From positions 385,852-449,851 of the forward strand of contig JADKDM010000001.1 in assembly GCA_016714565.1 (NCBI GenBank): 64,000 nt of DNA, in the 5' to 3' direction. The first letter of the stretch is position 1. Each line of letters starts with the position of its first letter. The translations under genes were made by a program, and so were the position numbers. The notes under the pieces are model-generated. The model searched no databases, was not told the DNA's origin, and was given only the letters and a program-made list of their open reading frames with translations. Of this stretch, positions 26,520 through 36,200 are shown piece after piece. The stretch comes from Candidatus Villigracilis propinquus. GTDB taxonomy: Bacteria > Chloroflexota > Anaerolineae > Anaerolineales > Villigracilaceae.

Positions 26520-26664
26520 GCCTTCTGCACCACTATCATTATTGCCATACTGCGTTTTCACACCTGAAAACAGGGATGGTTGTACACACCGCCTTTTTTC
26601 GTGCAAGGTGATAATATTATTCACAGGGGAGTGGCTTCAGATCTTCCATCCATCACGAGGTACC

Positions 26665-27285
26665 ATGTTCCGAATTTTCAAACGCCGTGAAGAAGTCTTC
26701 AGCAATCTCATAGTAGACCAGGCATCCATCACCTATGATGGGCTCAAATTGCTGGCAAAATATCTTGAGTCCCCCAGCCCGGATGTCGCCGAGGAACTAT
26801 CCTTGAAAGAGAAGGAGGCGGATGAAGTGCGCCGTATCCTCATAGATGAATTGAACCGCGCATTTGTTACGCCATTTGACAGGGAAGATATCTTCGCCCT
26901 CTCCCGCTCCATCGACGATATGATCGACTATGCCGATACCACTGCTGTGGAAATGAACATCCTCAAAGTGCAGCCGACCGTCTACATGGTGCGCATCGCG
27001 TCCCTGCTCAAGGATGCGGGCTGGGAAATTCATCAGGCAGTGATGCGCCTGCAAAAGAATCCCGGGGTGGCCATTGGGCACACCCAGCGTGCCAAGGCGC
27101 TTGAGAATCGCGTGGAAGCGGTCTATCGGGAAGCCGTGGCAGACCTGTTCAGCGGTCCCGAAGATATTCATCACGTGGTGGAAATGCTGAAGCTGCGCGA
27201 AGTCTATCGTCACCTGTCCAATGCGGCGGATCGCGGCGACGAAGCCGCAAACATCATTGCAGATATTGTTGTCAAAAAAACGTAG
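26665..27285 (+). CDS. DUF47/PhoU-like accessory protein of the phosphate transporter
   Basis: 206 residues, all helical, of the DUF47 (YkaA) family: MFRIFKRREEVFSNL, then ELSLKEKEADEVRRIL and DREDIFALSRSIDDMIDYAD, whose acidic ExxxD-type motifs bind metal in PhoU relatives. ATG 26665 has ACGAGG 5 nt upstream; a longer frame to 26542 has no such signal. It precedes the PiT permease by 9 nt, the usual pairing in which the DUF47 protein supports or gates phosphate uptake. Confidence 0.88.
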   Translation: MFRIFKRREEVFSNLIVDQASITYDGLKLLAKYLESPSPDVAEELSLKEKEADEVRRILIDELNRAFVTPFDREDIFALSRSIDDMIDYADTTAVEMNILKVQPTVYMVRIASLLKDAGWEIHQAVMRLQKNPGVAIGHTQRAKALENRVEAVYREAVADLFSGPEDIHHVVEMLKLREVYRHLSNAADRGDEAANIIADIVVKKT

Positions 27286-27294
27286 CGAGGCGGT

Positions 27295-28278
27295 ATGTCA
27301 CTGCAACTATATATTGTCGTCGGTCTTGCCCTGGTTTTTGATTTTCTAAATGGAGTGCATGATTCCAGCAATATCGTCGCCACCATGATCGCCTCGCGCG
27401 CCTTTCGTCCGGGTACTGCGCTGGGGCTCACAGCGGTTGCCAATTTCTTTGGTCCCTTCCTTTTTGGCGTGGCGGTCGCAACCACCATCGGCGAGGAAGT
27501 GGCGCAAGCCGATGTCCTTAATCTGGACGTGCTCATCGCCTGTCTCTTTGGCGCCATCGCATGGAACGTGCTCACCTGGATTCTCGGCATCCCGAGCAGT
27601 TCATCACACGCCCTGATTGGCGGCATGGTCGGTGCGGTGCTGGCGGGTGCGGGGTTCAGTGCGCTCAAACTGCAAGGCATCGAGAAAGTGATCATCGCCC
27701 TCATCACATCCCCCTTGCTTGGTTTCGCGTTCGGGTTTTTATTCACCCGCATCATTTATTTCCTTGCCCGAAACGCCTCCAACGACATCAATACATTCTT
27801 CAAGCGCGGGCAGCTCGTCACAGCTTTGGGCATGGCCTTCAGCCATGGCACGAACGACGCTCAAAAGACAATGGGCATCATCACGCTTAGCCTGCTCATC
27901 GGCGGATACATCACCGAGTTCAAAGTCCCCTTGTGGGTGGTTGGGCTAAGCGCGGGCGCAATTGCATTAGGCACAGCCCTCGGCGGCTGGAAGTTGATCC
28001 GCACCCTCGGCGGCAGGTTCTACAAGATCCGTCCCATCCACAGCTTCTCCACCCAGCTTACATCCAGCTTCGTGATCCTGAGCGCCTCCTTCCTCGGCCT
28101 GCCCGTCAGCACCTCGCAAGTGGTCAGCTCCGCCATCATCGGCGTAGGCTCATCAGAACGCTTCGGCAAAGTCCGCTGGAGTGTGGCCGAAGAGATTGTC
28201 ATGGCATGGATCATCACCATCCCCGCCAGTGCGCTCATCGCCGCAGTTGTATATTGGATCATTGATCTGCTCCATTAA
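27295..28278 (+). CDS. pit: Inorganic phosphate transporter, PiT family
   Basis: 327 residues with about ten membrane segments. PiT proteins import metal-phosphate with H+ or Na+. The duplicated signature appears as DFLNGVHDSSNIVATMI near residue 15 (a variant of GxNDxxN with H in place of the first N) and FSHGTNDAQKTMGI near residue 180. It is translationally linked to the DUF47 gene upstream (9-nt gap) and followed by a terminator. Confidence 0.92.
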   Translation: MSLQLYIVVGLALVFDFLNGVHDSSNIVATMIASRAFRPGTALGLTAVANFFGPFLFGVAVATTIGEEVAQADVLNLDVLIACLFGAIAWNVLTWILGIPSSSSHALIGGMVGAVLAGAGFSALKLQGIEKVIIALITSPLLGFAFGFLFTRIIYFLARNASNDINTFFKRGQLVTALGMAFSHGTNDAQKTMGIITLSLLIGGYITEFKVPLWVVGLSAGAIALGTALGGWKLIRTLGGRFYKIRPIHSFSTQLTSSFVILSASFLGLPVSTSQVVSSAIIGVGSSERFGKVRWSVAEEIVMAWIITIPASALIAAVVYWIIDLLH

Positions 28279-28283
28279 ATTGG

Positions 28284-28342
28284 GGAGTCCAGAAGTTCTA
28301 CTTCTGGATATAAAAAGTCAGCAAGTAGAACTTGCAGACTCC
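28284..28342. repeat. Hairpin repeat, copy 1
   Basis: GGAGTCCAGAAGTTCTACTT ... AAGTAGAACTTGCAGACTCC forms a long imperfect hairpin right after the pit stop. A near-identical copy is at 28439-28500. Confidence 0.75.
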
Positions 28343-28351
28343 GGAATGTAG

Positions 28352-28398
28352 AAAGTGCCGCGCCTCAAACCTGACCATCAGGCTGGGTGCGGCACTTT
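28352..28398 (+). terminator. Terminator of the DUF47-pit operon
   Basis: AAAGTGCCGC / GCGGCACTTT encloses an inner CCTGA / TCAGG hairpin and ends in TTTTAC. Confidence 0.7.
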
Positions 28399-28438
28399 TA
28401 CATTTTCCTTCGCTGATGGTTTGCCCTCGTCAAATCTC

Positions 28439-28500
28439 GGAGTCCAGAAGTTCTACTTCTGGAACATAAAAGAAAACCGCAAGTAGAACTTGCGGGCTCC
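28439..28500. repeat. Hairpin repeat, copy 2
   Basis: Second copy of the element at 28284, with the same GGAGTCCAGAAGTTCTACTT arm and a GCAAGTAGAACTTGCGGGCTCC partner. It lies just past the stop of the REC-PP2C gene; the pair brackets the terminator. Confidence 0.75.
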
Positions 28501-28505
28501 CTTTG

Positions 28506-29684
28506 CTATACTTTTCGCTTTACTGCCATCAAAGTAATGTCGTCGAACTGGTCCGCTTCACCGATGAATTGATGCAGGCTGGTTTGGATCCTGTTCAATA
28601 ATTCGGTAGGGGTTGAGTTGGCGGTTATTAACCCCCGCAACCGTTCGTTGCCGTAAAAATCCCCGCGGCTGTTTTGTGTATCTGGAATGCCGTCTGTAAA
28701 GGTGAGGAGCAGTTCATCATCGGCAAGGATGGTTTCCTTGACGATGAAATTGGACGGCGTGATCACTCCCACCGCCGAACCCGTGCGCGTTAACTCAGCA
28801 CGGATCTGCCCATCCCCGCCGATGATCAACGCCGGGTCATTGCCGCAGTTGATGTAGGTCAGGGTCCCATTTTTGGGGTCAAGGATGCCAATAAAGACCG
28901 TGGCGAACATGCAGGCGGCTTCGTGTGTTTCGATCAGATAGTTATTTGTCAGGGAGGTGGCATGCAGCAGCCGCTCCGCAGGCGTGAAGTTTTTCGCATC
29001 CTGCCCCGGCGCGAATTGATCCGAGGTGGAGGCGGCGCGGATCAGGCTGCGGAAGAGGGTCATGTACAAGGCGGCGCCGATGCCTTTTCCGCATACATCC
29101 GCAACGAGAAAGGTGAGCGTGCCGTCAGGCAGCAGGAAGGCGTCGTAAAAATCGCCCGCCACTTCTTTGGCGGCTTTGAAATAGGATGCAATTTCCCAAC
29201 CTGTTACTGTGGGCAGCTTTTCAGGCAGGAATTCTTTTTGAATGTTGTGGGCGGTATTCATCTCGCGTTCAAGACTTTTGAGATACTTGTCCTGCAGGTC
29301 GCGCAGGTTTTTCTTTTCAAGGCTCGATTCGATGCGTGCCTTCAGCAGAGTCGGCTCGAACGGCTTGGGGAGATAATCTTCTGCGCCGAGCTTGATGCCT
29401 TTGACGACGCTGTTCAGGTCGTTGTTGGCAGAGATGACGATGATGGGAATGCCGCGGATATCTGCGTCGGCTTTTACTTTTTCCAATACGCCGTAGCCGT
29501 CCATGATGGGCATCATGATGTCGAGCAGAACCAGATCGGGAGATTCGCTGATGATCTTTTCGAGCGCTTCCTGTCCGTTGACGGCGCTGATGGTTTCATA
29601 ATGCAGGTCTTCGAGTTCCTGTTCGAGATAATCCACATTGAAGGGCTCGTCGTCCACGATCAGGATTTTTGGTTTTATGTTCAT
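28506..29684 (-). CDS. Response regulator with SpoIIE/RsbU-type PP2C phosphatase
   Basis: 392 residues. An N-terminal receiver (about 5-125; acidic pocket VDDE, phospho-acceptor Asp in LVLLDIMMP, Lys in PKPF) is joined by a coiled coil (about 125-165) to a SpoIIE/PP2C domain with metal motifs VAGDFYDAF and FLVADVCGKGIGAALYM and a late TFTDGIPD. The phosphatase probably dephosphorylates a STAS-domain protein when the receiver is phosphorylated. The gene follows the single-domain receiver and the giant hybrid kinase on the same strand, which could supply the phosphate; the STAS gene 2 kb downstream is a candidate target. Confidence 0.9.
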   Translation of the reverse strand: MNIKPKILIVDDEPFNVDYLEQELEDLHYETISAVNGQEALEKIISESPDLVLLDIMMPIMDGYGVLEKVKADADIRGIPIIVISANNDLNSVVKGIKLGAEDYLPKPFEPTLLKARIESSLEKKNLRDLQDKYLKSLEREMNTAHNIQKEFLPEKLPTVTGWEIASYFKAAKEVAGDFYDAFLLPDGTLTFLVADVCGKGIGAALYMTLFRSLIRAASTSDQFAPGQDAKNFTPAERLLHATSLTNNYLIETHEAACMFATVFIGILDPKNGTLTYINCGNDPALIIGGDGQIRAELTRTGSAVGVITPSNFIVKETILADDELLLTFTDGIPDTQNSRGDFYGNERLRGLITANSTPTELLNRIQTSLHQFIGEADQFDDITLMAVKRKV

Positions 29685-29735
29685 GCGATTCCTTGATGGC
29701 TGGCTGATTGGAAATTTAGCCGTTGCAGGGCAGGC

Positions 29736-30092
29736 TTATTGAGGCAAATACTTTTTCAATTTAGCAAACAGGAGTTGCTCATCAATCGGTTTTGTGAGGT
29801 AGTCATTGCAGCCAGCCTCTTTTGCGGATTCTTCATGCCCGCTCATGGCATGTGCGGAGAGTCCGATGATCGGCATATTTTTTTGCGCCTCGCGGATCTT
29901 GCGAGTGGCTGAGTAGCCGTCCATGACGGGCAGGGAAATATCCATGAGGATAAGATCTGGATTTTTTTGCAGGGCTATTTCCACACCCTGGCTGCCGTCT
30001 CTGGCGAAGAGCAGGTTGTAATCGTCTTCGAGCAGTTGGGTGATCAATTCAATATTTATTTCGGTGTCCTCGACAATTAAGATTGTTTTCAT
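29736..30092 (-). CDS. Single-domain response regulator (DivK-like)
   Basis: 118 residues from ATG 30092 with GGAGAG upstream; the ORF extension to 30140 has no ribosome site. It is a lone receiver: VEDTEIN acidic pocket, Asp in LILMDISLP, conserved Ser in IIGLSAHA, Lys in YLTKPID. There is no output domain, so it must act by protein contact or as a phosphorelay intermediate. It lies 168 nt downstream of the giant hybrid kinase. Confidence 0.9.
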   Translation of the reverse strand: MKTILIVEDTEINIELITQLLEDDYNLLFARDGSQGVEIALQKNPDLILMDISLPVMDGYSATRKIREAQKNMPIIGLSAHAMSGHEESAKEAGCNDYLTKPIDEQLLFAKLKKYLPQ

Positions 30093-30260
30093 TGTTCTCT
30101 CCAGGTTGGTGTGTCGATTAGTAAAGTTGACCTCACGCAAAGACCCAAAAGCCTAACCACTGAGCCGCGGAGATACAGCGAAAACCAATAAAAAACTCCG
30201 TCTACGGGAGGCTTCGTACTGGTTGGTTTTTTTCTCCCAACTATGCAAGAGGTCTAGTCT

Positions 30261-33200
30261 TTATTTTTCCAAAACGCGTTTTATTTCCTGTACGAGTTTC
30301 TCGCCGTCAAAACCTTGTTTGCGCATCACAAAGGCCACACCTTCCTTCAAACGCGCGGACTCTTCGTCCGATAATTCCTTGGCGCTGATGACAATGATGG
30401 GCAGGTCTTGCGTGCCCGGGTTCTGGCGAAGCTGGTCGATCACGCCAAAGCCGTCGAGCCGCGGCATCATGATGTCGAGCAGGAGCACATCGGGCCTTTG
30501 CTGGGTAATGGCTTCGAGCCCTGCAATGCCATCCAGCGCGGAGCGGAGCTCAAACTGGGATGCAGGCAGGATCTGATGCAGCATGTCTGCGATGTTCGGG
30601 TCGTCATCTACTACGAGGATATGGATGTGGGAGCGGTCTGTCTGTTTGGTGATGCGGGAGAGTGTTTCCACTACTTCTTTTGGCACCAGCGGTTTGAGCA
30701 AGTAAGCCGATGCTCCAAGGCGGAAGCCGAGCGCTTTTTTATCCACGATCGTGAGAAGGATGATTGGAATATTAGTTGTTGTTTCATCGTTTTTCAGGTC
30801 GTGTAACACCTGCCAGCCGTCTTTTCCGGGCATGAGAATGTCTAGCAGGATGGCGTCGGGTTGAAGGTCGCGTGCGAGCTGCTGGCCTGTGATGCCGTTG
30901 CGCGCGCCGGTCACATCGAACTCGGCGGGGTTGAGAGTTTCCTGAAGCAGGTAGACGGCATCGGGGTCGTCGTCAATGACGAGGACGCGTTTTTTGGCGG
31001 GAACATATTCCAGTGTGGATTCTGCGTGCTGGGCTGAATCAGGCTGACGGTTTGAAACGGAGGCGTTTTTTTCATCCACATAAGTGACGGGCAGGGCGAG
31101 GGTAAATGTGGAGCCTTTTCCCGGTTCACTCGTCACTGTGAGGTCGCCGCCAAGCAGACGGGCGAGGTTGCGGCTGATGGCGAGACCGAGTCCGGTGCCG
31201 CCATATTGACGGGTGGTGCTGGTATCGGCCTGTTGGAATTCTTCAAAGACGCGGCCAAGGGCCTCCTCGTTCATACCGATGCCGGTGTCGGTCACATCCA
31301 CCATGAAGAATTTTTCGGCGTGATGCACGCTGAGGGTAATGCTGCCTGCGTGGGTGAATTTGGCGGCGTTGCTCAACAGGTTGAGGATGATCTGTTTGAT
31401 CTTGTCCTGATCGGAGTACACCAGAGGCAGCGAGACATCGTTTTTCTTGTTGAATTGGATGTTCGGTTTGACGAGGGGCTGGGCGGTGTTGTAGCATTGG
31501 TCAACCAGCGCGTTGATGTTGAAGTTGGAGGCTTGTACATCCATGCGGCCGGCTTCGATCTTGGCGATGTCGAGCACGGTGTTGATCAGGCTAAGCAAAT
31601 GTTCGGAACTACTTAAAACCTTATCGAGATTTTCGGTTTGTTTATCCGGTAATATGCCTTCGCCCTTTCTTCTCACTATGCGTGTGAAGCCGATGATGGC
31701 ATTGAGAGGAGTGCGTAACTCATGACTCATGTTCGCAAGGAAGGCACTCTTTGCCTGGTTGGCATGTTCCGCCGCCTGACGGGCTTCTTGCGCCTCATTG
31801 AATAGGCGTTGGGTTTCATTGAACAGGCGCGCATTGTCGATGGCGACGCCCATGTTCGCGGAAAGGGTTTGCAGGAGGCGCAGGTTGCCTTCGTTAAAGG
31901 CGCTGGTTTTGTAGCTTTGCACATCAACCACGCCCAACACCCGGTCGCCGACCATGATTGGGACGCCCATGTAGGATTGGATGTCCACTTCATCTTCTGG
32001 CGCAGTGAGGTAGGCCGCGGCGCCGTTGGCTTCTATTTCTTCGGGGGTGTTTAATAATAACGGTTGTTTGGTGATGATGATCTTTGAGGTGAGGCCTTCC
32101 CCGAGTTCCCAGGGTGGTTCAGAGGCGTACTCTGTGTTGTTGCTGTGGCTGTATGCCAGTTGGACGATGTTTGTAGCCGCGTTATATAACAGAATATCCA
32201 CGATCTCGGCATTGAAGATCTCCTGGATCTTATTGCCGACATTTTGGGTTACAGCTTTAACATCGAGCGTGCGAGACATGGATTCGCTGACCGTATTGAG
32301 GATGGCAAGTTCTGCGGCGCGCTGCTCAGTTTGTTCGAGCAGGTTTTGTGACTCTTCGAATAATTGCGTATTTTGAACTGCGATGACCGCCTGTCGCCCA
32401 AGATTGCTCAGGAATTCCAACTCAGCATCGGTAAAGCCATTGTCCTTGCCGTGTCGCCAGACCGCCATGAGTCCCTTTAACTCGTCGTTGGCAAGTAAAG
32501 GCACTGCCAGCAGGTGTTCGTCAGGTGAGGAGTCGGTTCCCGTAATAAAGACAGCACGCGGGTCGGCATTGGTATCGTTGACGATCTCAGCGTTCTTCGT
32601 CAATGCAATATTGCCGAGCAAGCCTTCGCCCAGAATGATGGTGTCATTGAGTAGTTCTTCCGATTCGTCGCCGAAGGCTGCAATGGCACGGAAGACCCGC
32701 CCGCCTTGCTCCGGCAGAAAGAGCGCGCTCAAGTCGCCATCCAATAGATCTTTGGCATGGGTGGCTATGCTCTCGAGCACGGTGGTCGCTTTGAGGCTGG
32801 AGGAGATATCACGCCCGACATCTGCCAGGGTTGCCATTTCTTTGGCGCGCCGCTGTGTTTCGGCATGTAGTTGCGCGGTACGGATGGCAGAGCCCGCATT
32901 TGCTGCAATGGTGGTGAGCAGGCGCAGAGAGTCATTGTTGAAGACACCCTCCGTTTGCGTGCTTTGTACACTAAGAACACCAATTGCCTCGCGCCCGGCT
33001 TGAATGGGCACACCCAGATACGAACGTGCCTTTCTGCCCTTGCGTTGAATGCCGAGGGCGGAGCTTTCTTCTTCGATGTTGCGGTTGAAGATCAGCGGCT
33101 GCCCGTCGCGGATGATGCGACTTGTCATACCTTCACCAAATGGAGTAGGCTCGATCACATCCCCATATTGATAGGGGAATTGGATCATGTTCGTCTGCGG

Positions 33201-36200
33201 ATCGAGCAATGCCAGATAGGCAATATCTGCATCGAACGTATCGCGCATCTGACTCCCGATGAGCTGGATCATGTTATCGAGGTCTGTTTCTGCCACTAAT
33301 GCCTGGGTGACAGTACTGATCGCTGTCAGTTCTACGGCGCGAGCTTCCGTCTCTTTAAGCAGACGCTGGGTCTCATCGAAGAGACGGGCATTTTCCAGCG
33401 CTACCCCTGCTGCATTGGAGATGGTTTCCAGCAAGCGTAAAGCGGACTCGTCGAAGAAATTCTCTTTTTCAAGATGTTGAAGCGAGATGCCTGTAATCGA
33501 ATTCTCGCGGATCAAGATCGGCACCGCACAAAGCGATTTGGGATTGCGCGAACGCGATGAACGGAAATCAGCGAACTGTGAAGCGTATTCATTGAAGTTG
33601 GTATTAACGACAAAGCTCTTGCGGCTGGCAGTAACCTTGTCTATGATATCCAAATGCAGACCCGTTGCAGGCTTGGCTTCGATCTCCCATTCCTTGCCTT
33701 GTTCATAGGCAAACTCATAGGTCATAATTTTGCTATTGAAATCAATCGTGTAGATCGCGGCAGATTGAACGCTGAAAATCTCGGTTAACTTTCTGCCAAC
33801 CGCCTGATAAATAGACTTCATGTCCAGATTTGAGACCAGGGCTTGTTGAACCGCGTTGATGATCGCCAGCTCGGCATTGCGTTGTTCAGTTTCTTTCAGC
33901 AGGCGCTGGGTTTCGTCGAAGAGACGTCCATTCTCGAGCGCCACACCCATGCTTGAGGCAACTGTTTGTAACAGACGCACCTGTGCTTCACTAAAAGCAT
34001 ATTCTTTTTCGTGTTCTTGCACGATAATGACACCGATCACACGGTCACTGCCGATGATGGGCACATTGACGCTGGATTTGGCGGCTTCGGTGTTGGGCAG
34101 TAGAGTGAGATTTAGCGCTTCGCGTTCGGCAAGGGTATTGCGCACAAAAGGCTGGCGGGTTTTCGAGATTTTTTCAAAGGTGCCGCCTTCCACCGGCGGT
34201 TTGGAGGGATACTCTCGGCGTTGACCCTGGATGTATTCGTACACGTAGTGCATGAGGTTGGTTTGAGAGTCGTACAAGCGAATACCCAGGTTTTCGGTGC
34301 GGAGGACTTCGCGCAGTTTGTCTCCGCTCAACTCGATAATGGCTTGTGGGTCTAATTCGGCTGCCAAGCCCTGTTGAATGCTGTTGATCACGGATAGTTC
34401 TGCCGCACGGTCTTCGGTGATCTTTAAGAGGCGCTGGGTTTCATCAAAGAGACGTGCATTTTCAAGCGCCACACTCATGGCGTTGACCACGGTTTGCAGC
34501 AGGCGGACTTCTGAATCGCCAAAGGCATTTTCTTTTTCGAAATTGCTGATGCTGACCATCCCCAACGCATCACCGCCCACCAAAATGGGCACAGCCATGA
34601 AAGACTTTTCCATTTGTGTGCCGGGCACCAGTACCGAGCCATGCTCTGCCATGCGCTCTGCCAGGTTTTCGTTGATCACAATGGTCTGACGCGTTTCATG
34701 GACTTTCTTCGCAAACCCGCGCAGAGGGGAGGGGGATATTTCCATTCGTTCGCCGTGTTCACGCAGGTAGGGGAAGAAGACTTGGTTGGTTTCCGGCGAG
34801 AAGATACGGATGTCGATATCGAGGGTGTTCATCACCTCGGCGAGTTTATCGCCGACCAGGTCATAGATGGCTTGCATCTCCAATTTGGAGGCGAGCCCTT
34901 CCTGTACGCTGTTGATGATGGCAAGCTCGGCGGCGCGGTCTTCGGTGATCTTTAAGAGGCGCTGGGTTTCTTCGAAGAGACGCGCATTCTCGAGTGCCAC
35001 GCTCATGCTGGAGGCGATGGTCGAAAGCAGGCGCACATCCGAATCACTGAAGGCATTTTCGGCATCCAGATTTTGCAGGCTGATGATGCCTGTTACGTCG
35101 TCACCGACGATCATGGGTACAAAGAGCAGTGACTTTGGCTCTTCCCCTTCGAGCACGGGTTCCTCTCCGACTTCAATAGTCACTTTCTGATAATCTTGAT
35201 TGATCAACCAGGGTTGACGGCTTTTTACAACCCGTTGTCGGAATTTATCGATCGGCAGCGGTCTGTCAAAGTGGATGCGCTCACCGCGTTCAATGAAATA
35301 TTTATGATCGATCTCCTGCATGACGGGGTTATACAAAGAGATCAGGGTGGCTTGCGCATTGAAAATTTCAGTCACCTTATCACCGATCAAGTCAATGATG
35401 GATTGAAATTCCAGTTTGGAGGCAAGCCCCTCCTGTACACTATTAATAACCGCCAATTCAGCGTTGCGCTCTTCGGTGATCTTTAAGAGGCGCTGGGTTT
35501 CATCGAAGAGACGGGCGTTTTGCAGCGCCACACCCAAATTGGCAGACAAGGTCGTGAGCAGACTGACACTTGATTCAGGGAAGGCATTGGGTACGTTGGC
35601 ATAGAGCGTGATGACGCCAATTACCCTGCCGGTTGACCAAATAGGCGCGCAGACAACGCTTTGCGTCAGGTCTTCTTCATCGTCATCGCCGATTAGCACT
35701 CCACCGTCCATGGCTAGTTCTGCTTTTCGCTGGTCAATATTTTCGTTGATGACCAGTGTGGTGCGATTTGTGATCGTCCAACCTGCATAGCCGGGACCAA
35801 GCTCATGCGGCTCGATGGGGAAGCGGTCGCCATGTTCGATGTAATAAGGAGTGGACATGATGTTGCTCGCTTCATCATACATGGCGATATACATATCATT
35901 GACCTTGAAGTCCTGCCGGATCTTTTCGCCGACCAGCTCGATGATGGCTTGGAAACCCAGTTCGCGCACCAAGCCTTCGCTGACGCTGTTGATGATGGCA
36001 AGCTCGGCGGCGCGGTCTTCGGTGATCTTGAGCAGGCGTTGAGTCTCATCGAAGAGACGGGCGTTCTCAAGCGCGGTCCCCAACGAGGCGGCGATGGTAG
36101 TCAGCAGGCGCAGTTCAGATTCCCCGAATGCGTTCTCGCGCTCATAGTTATCCATACTGATGTCGCCGAGAAAGCGGTCGCTGCTAATGATAGGCACATA

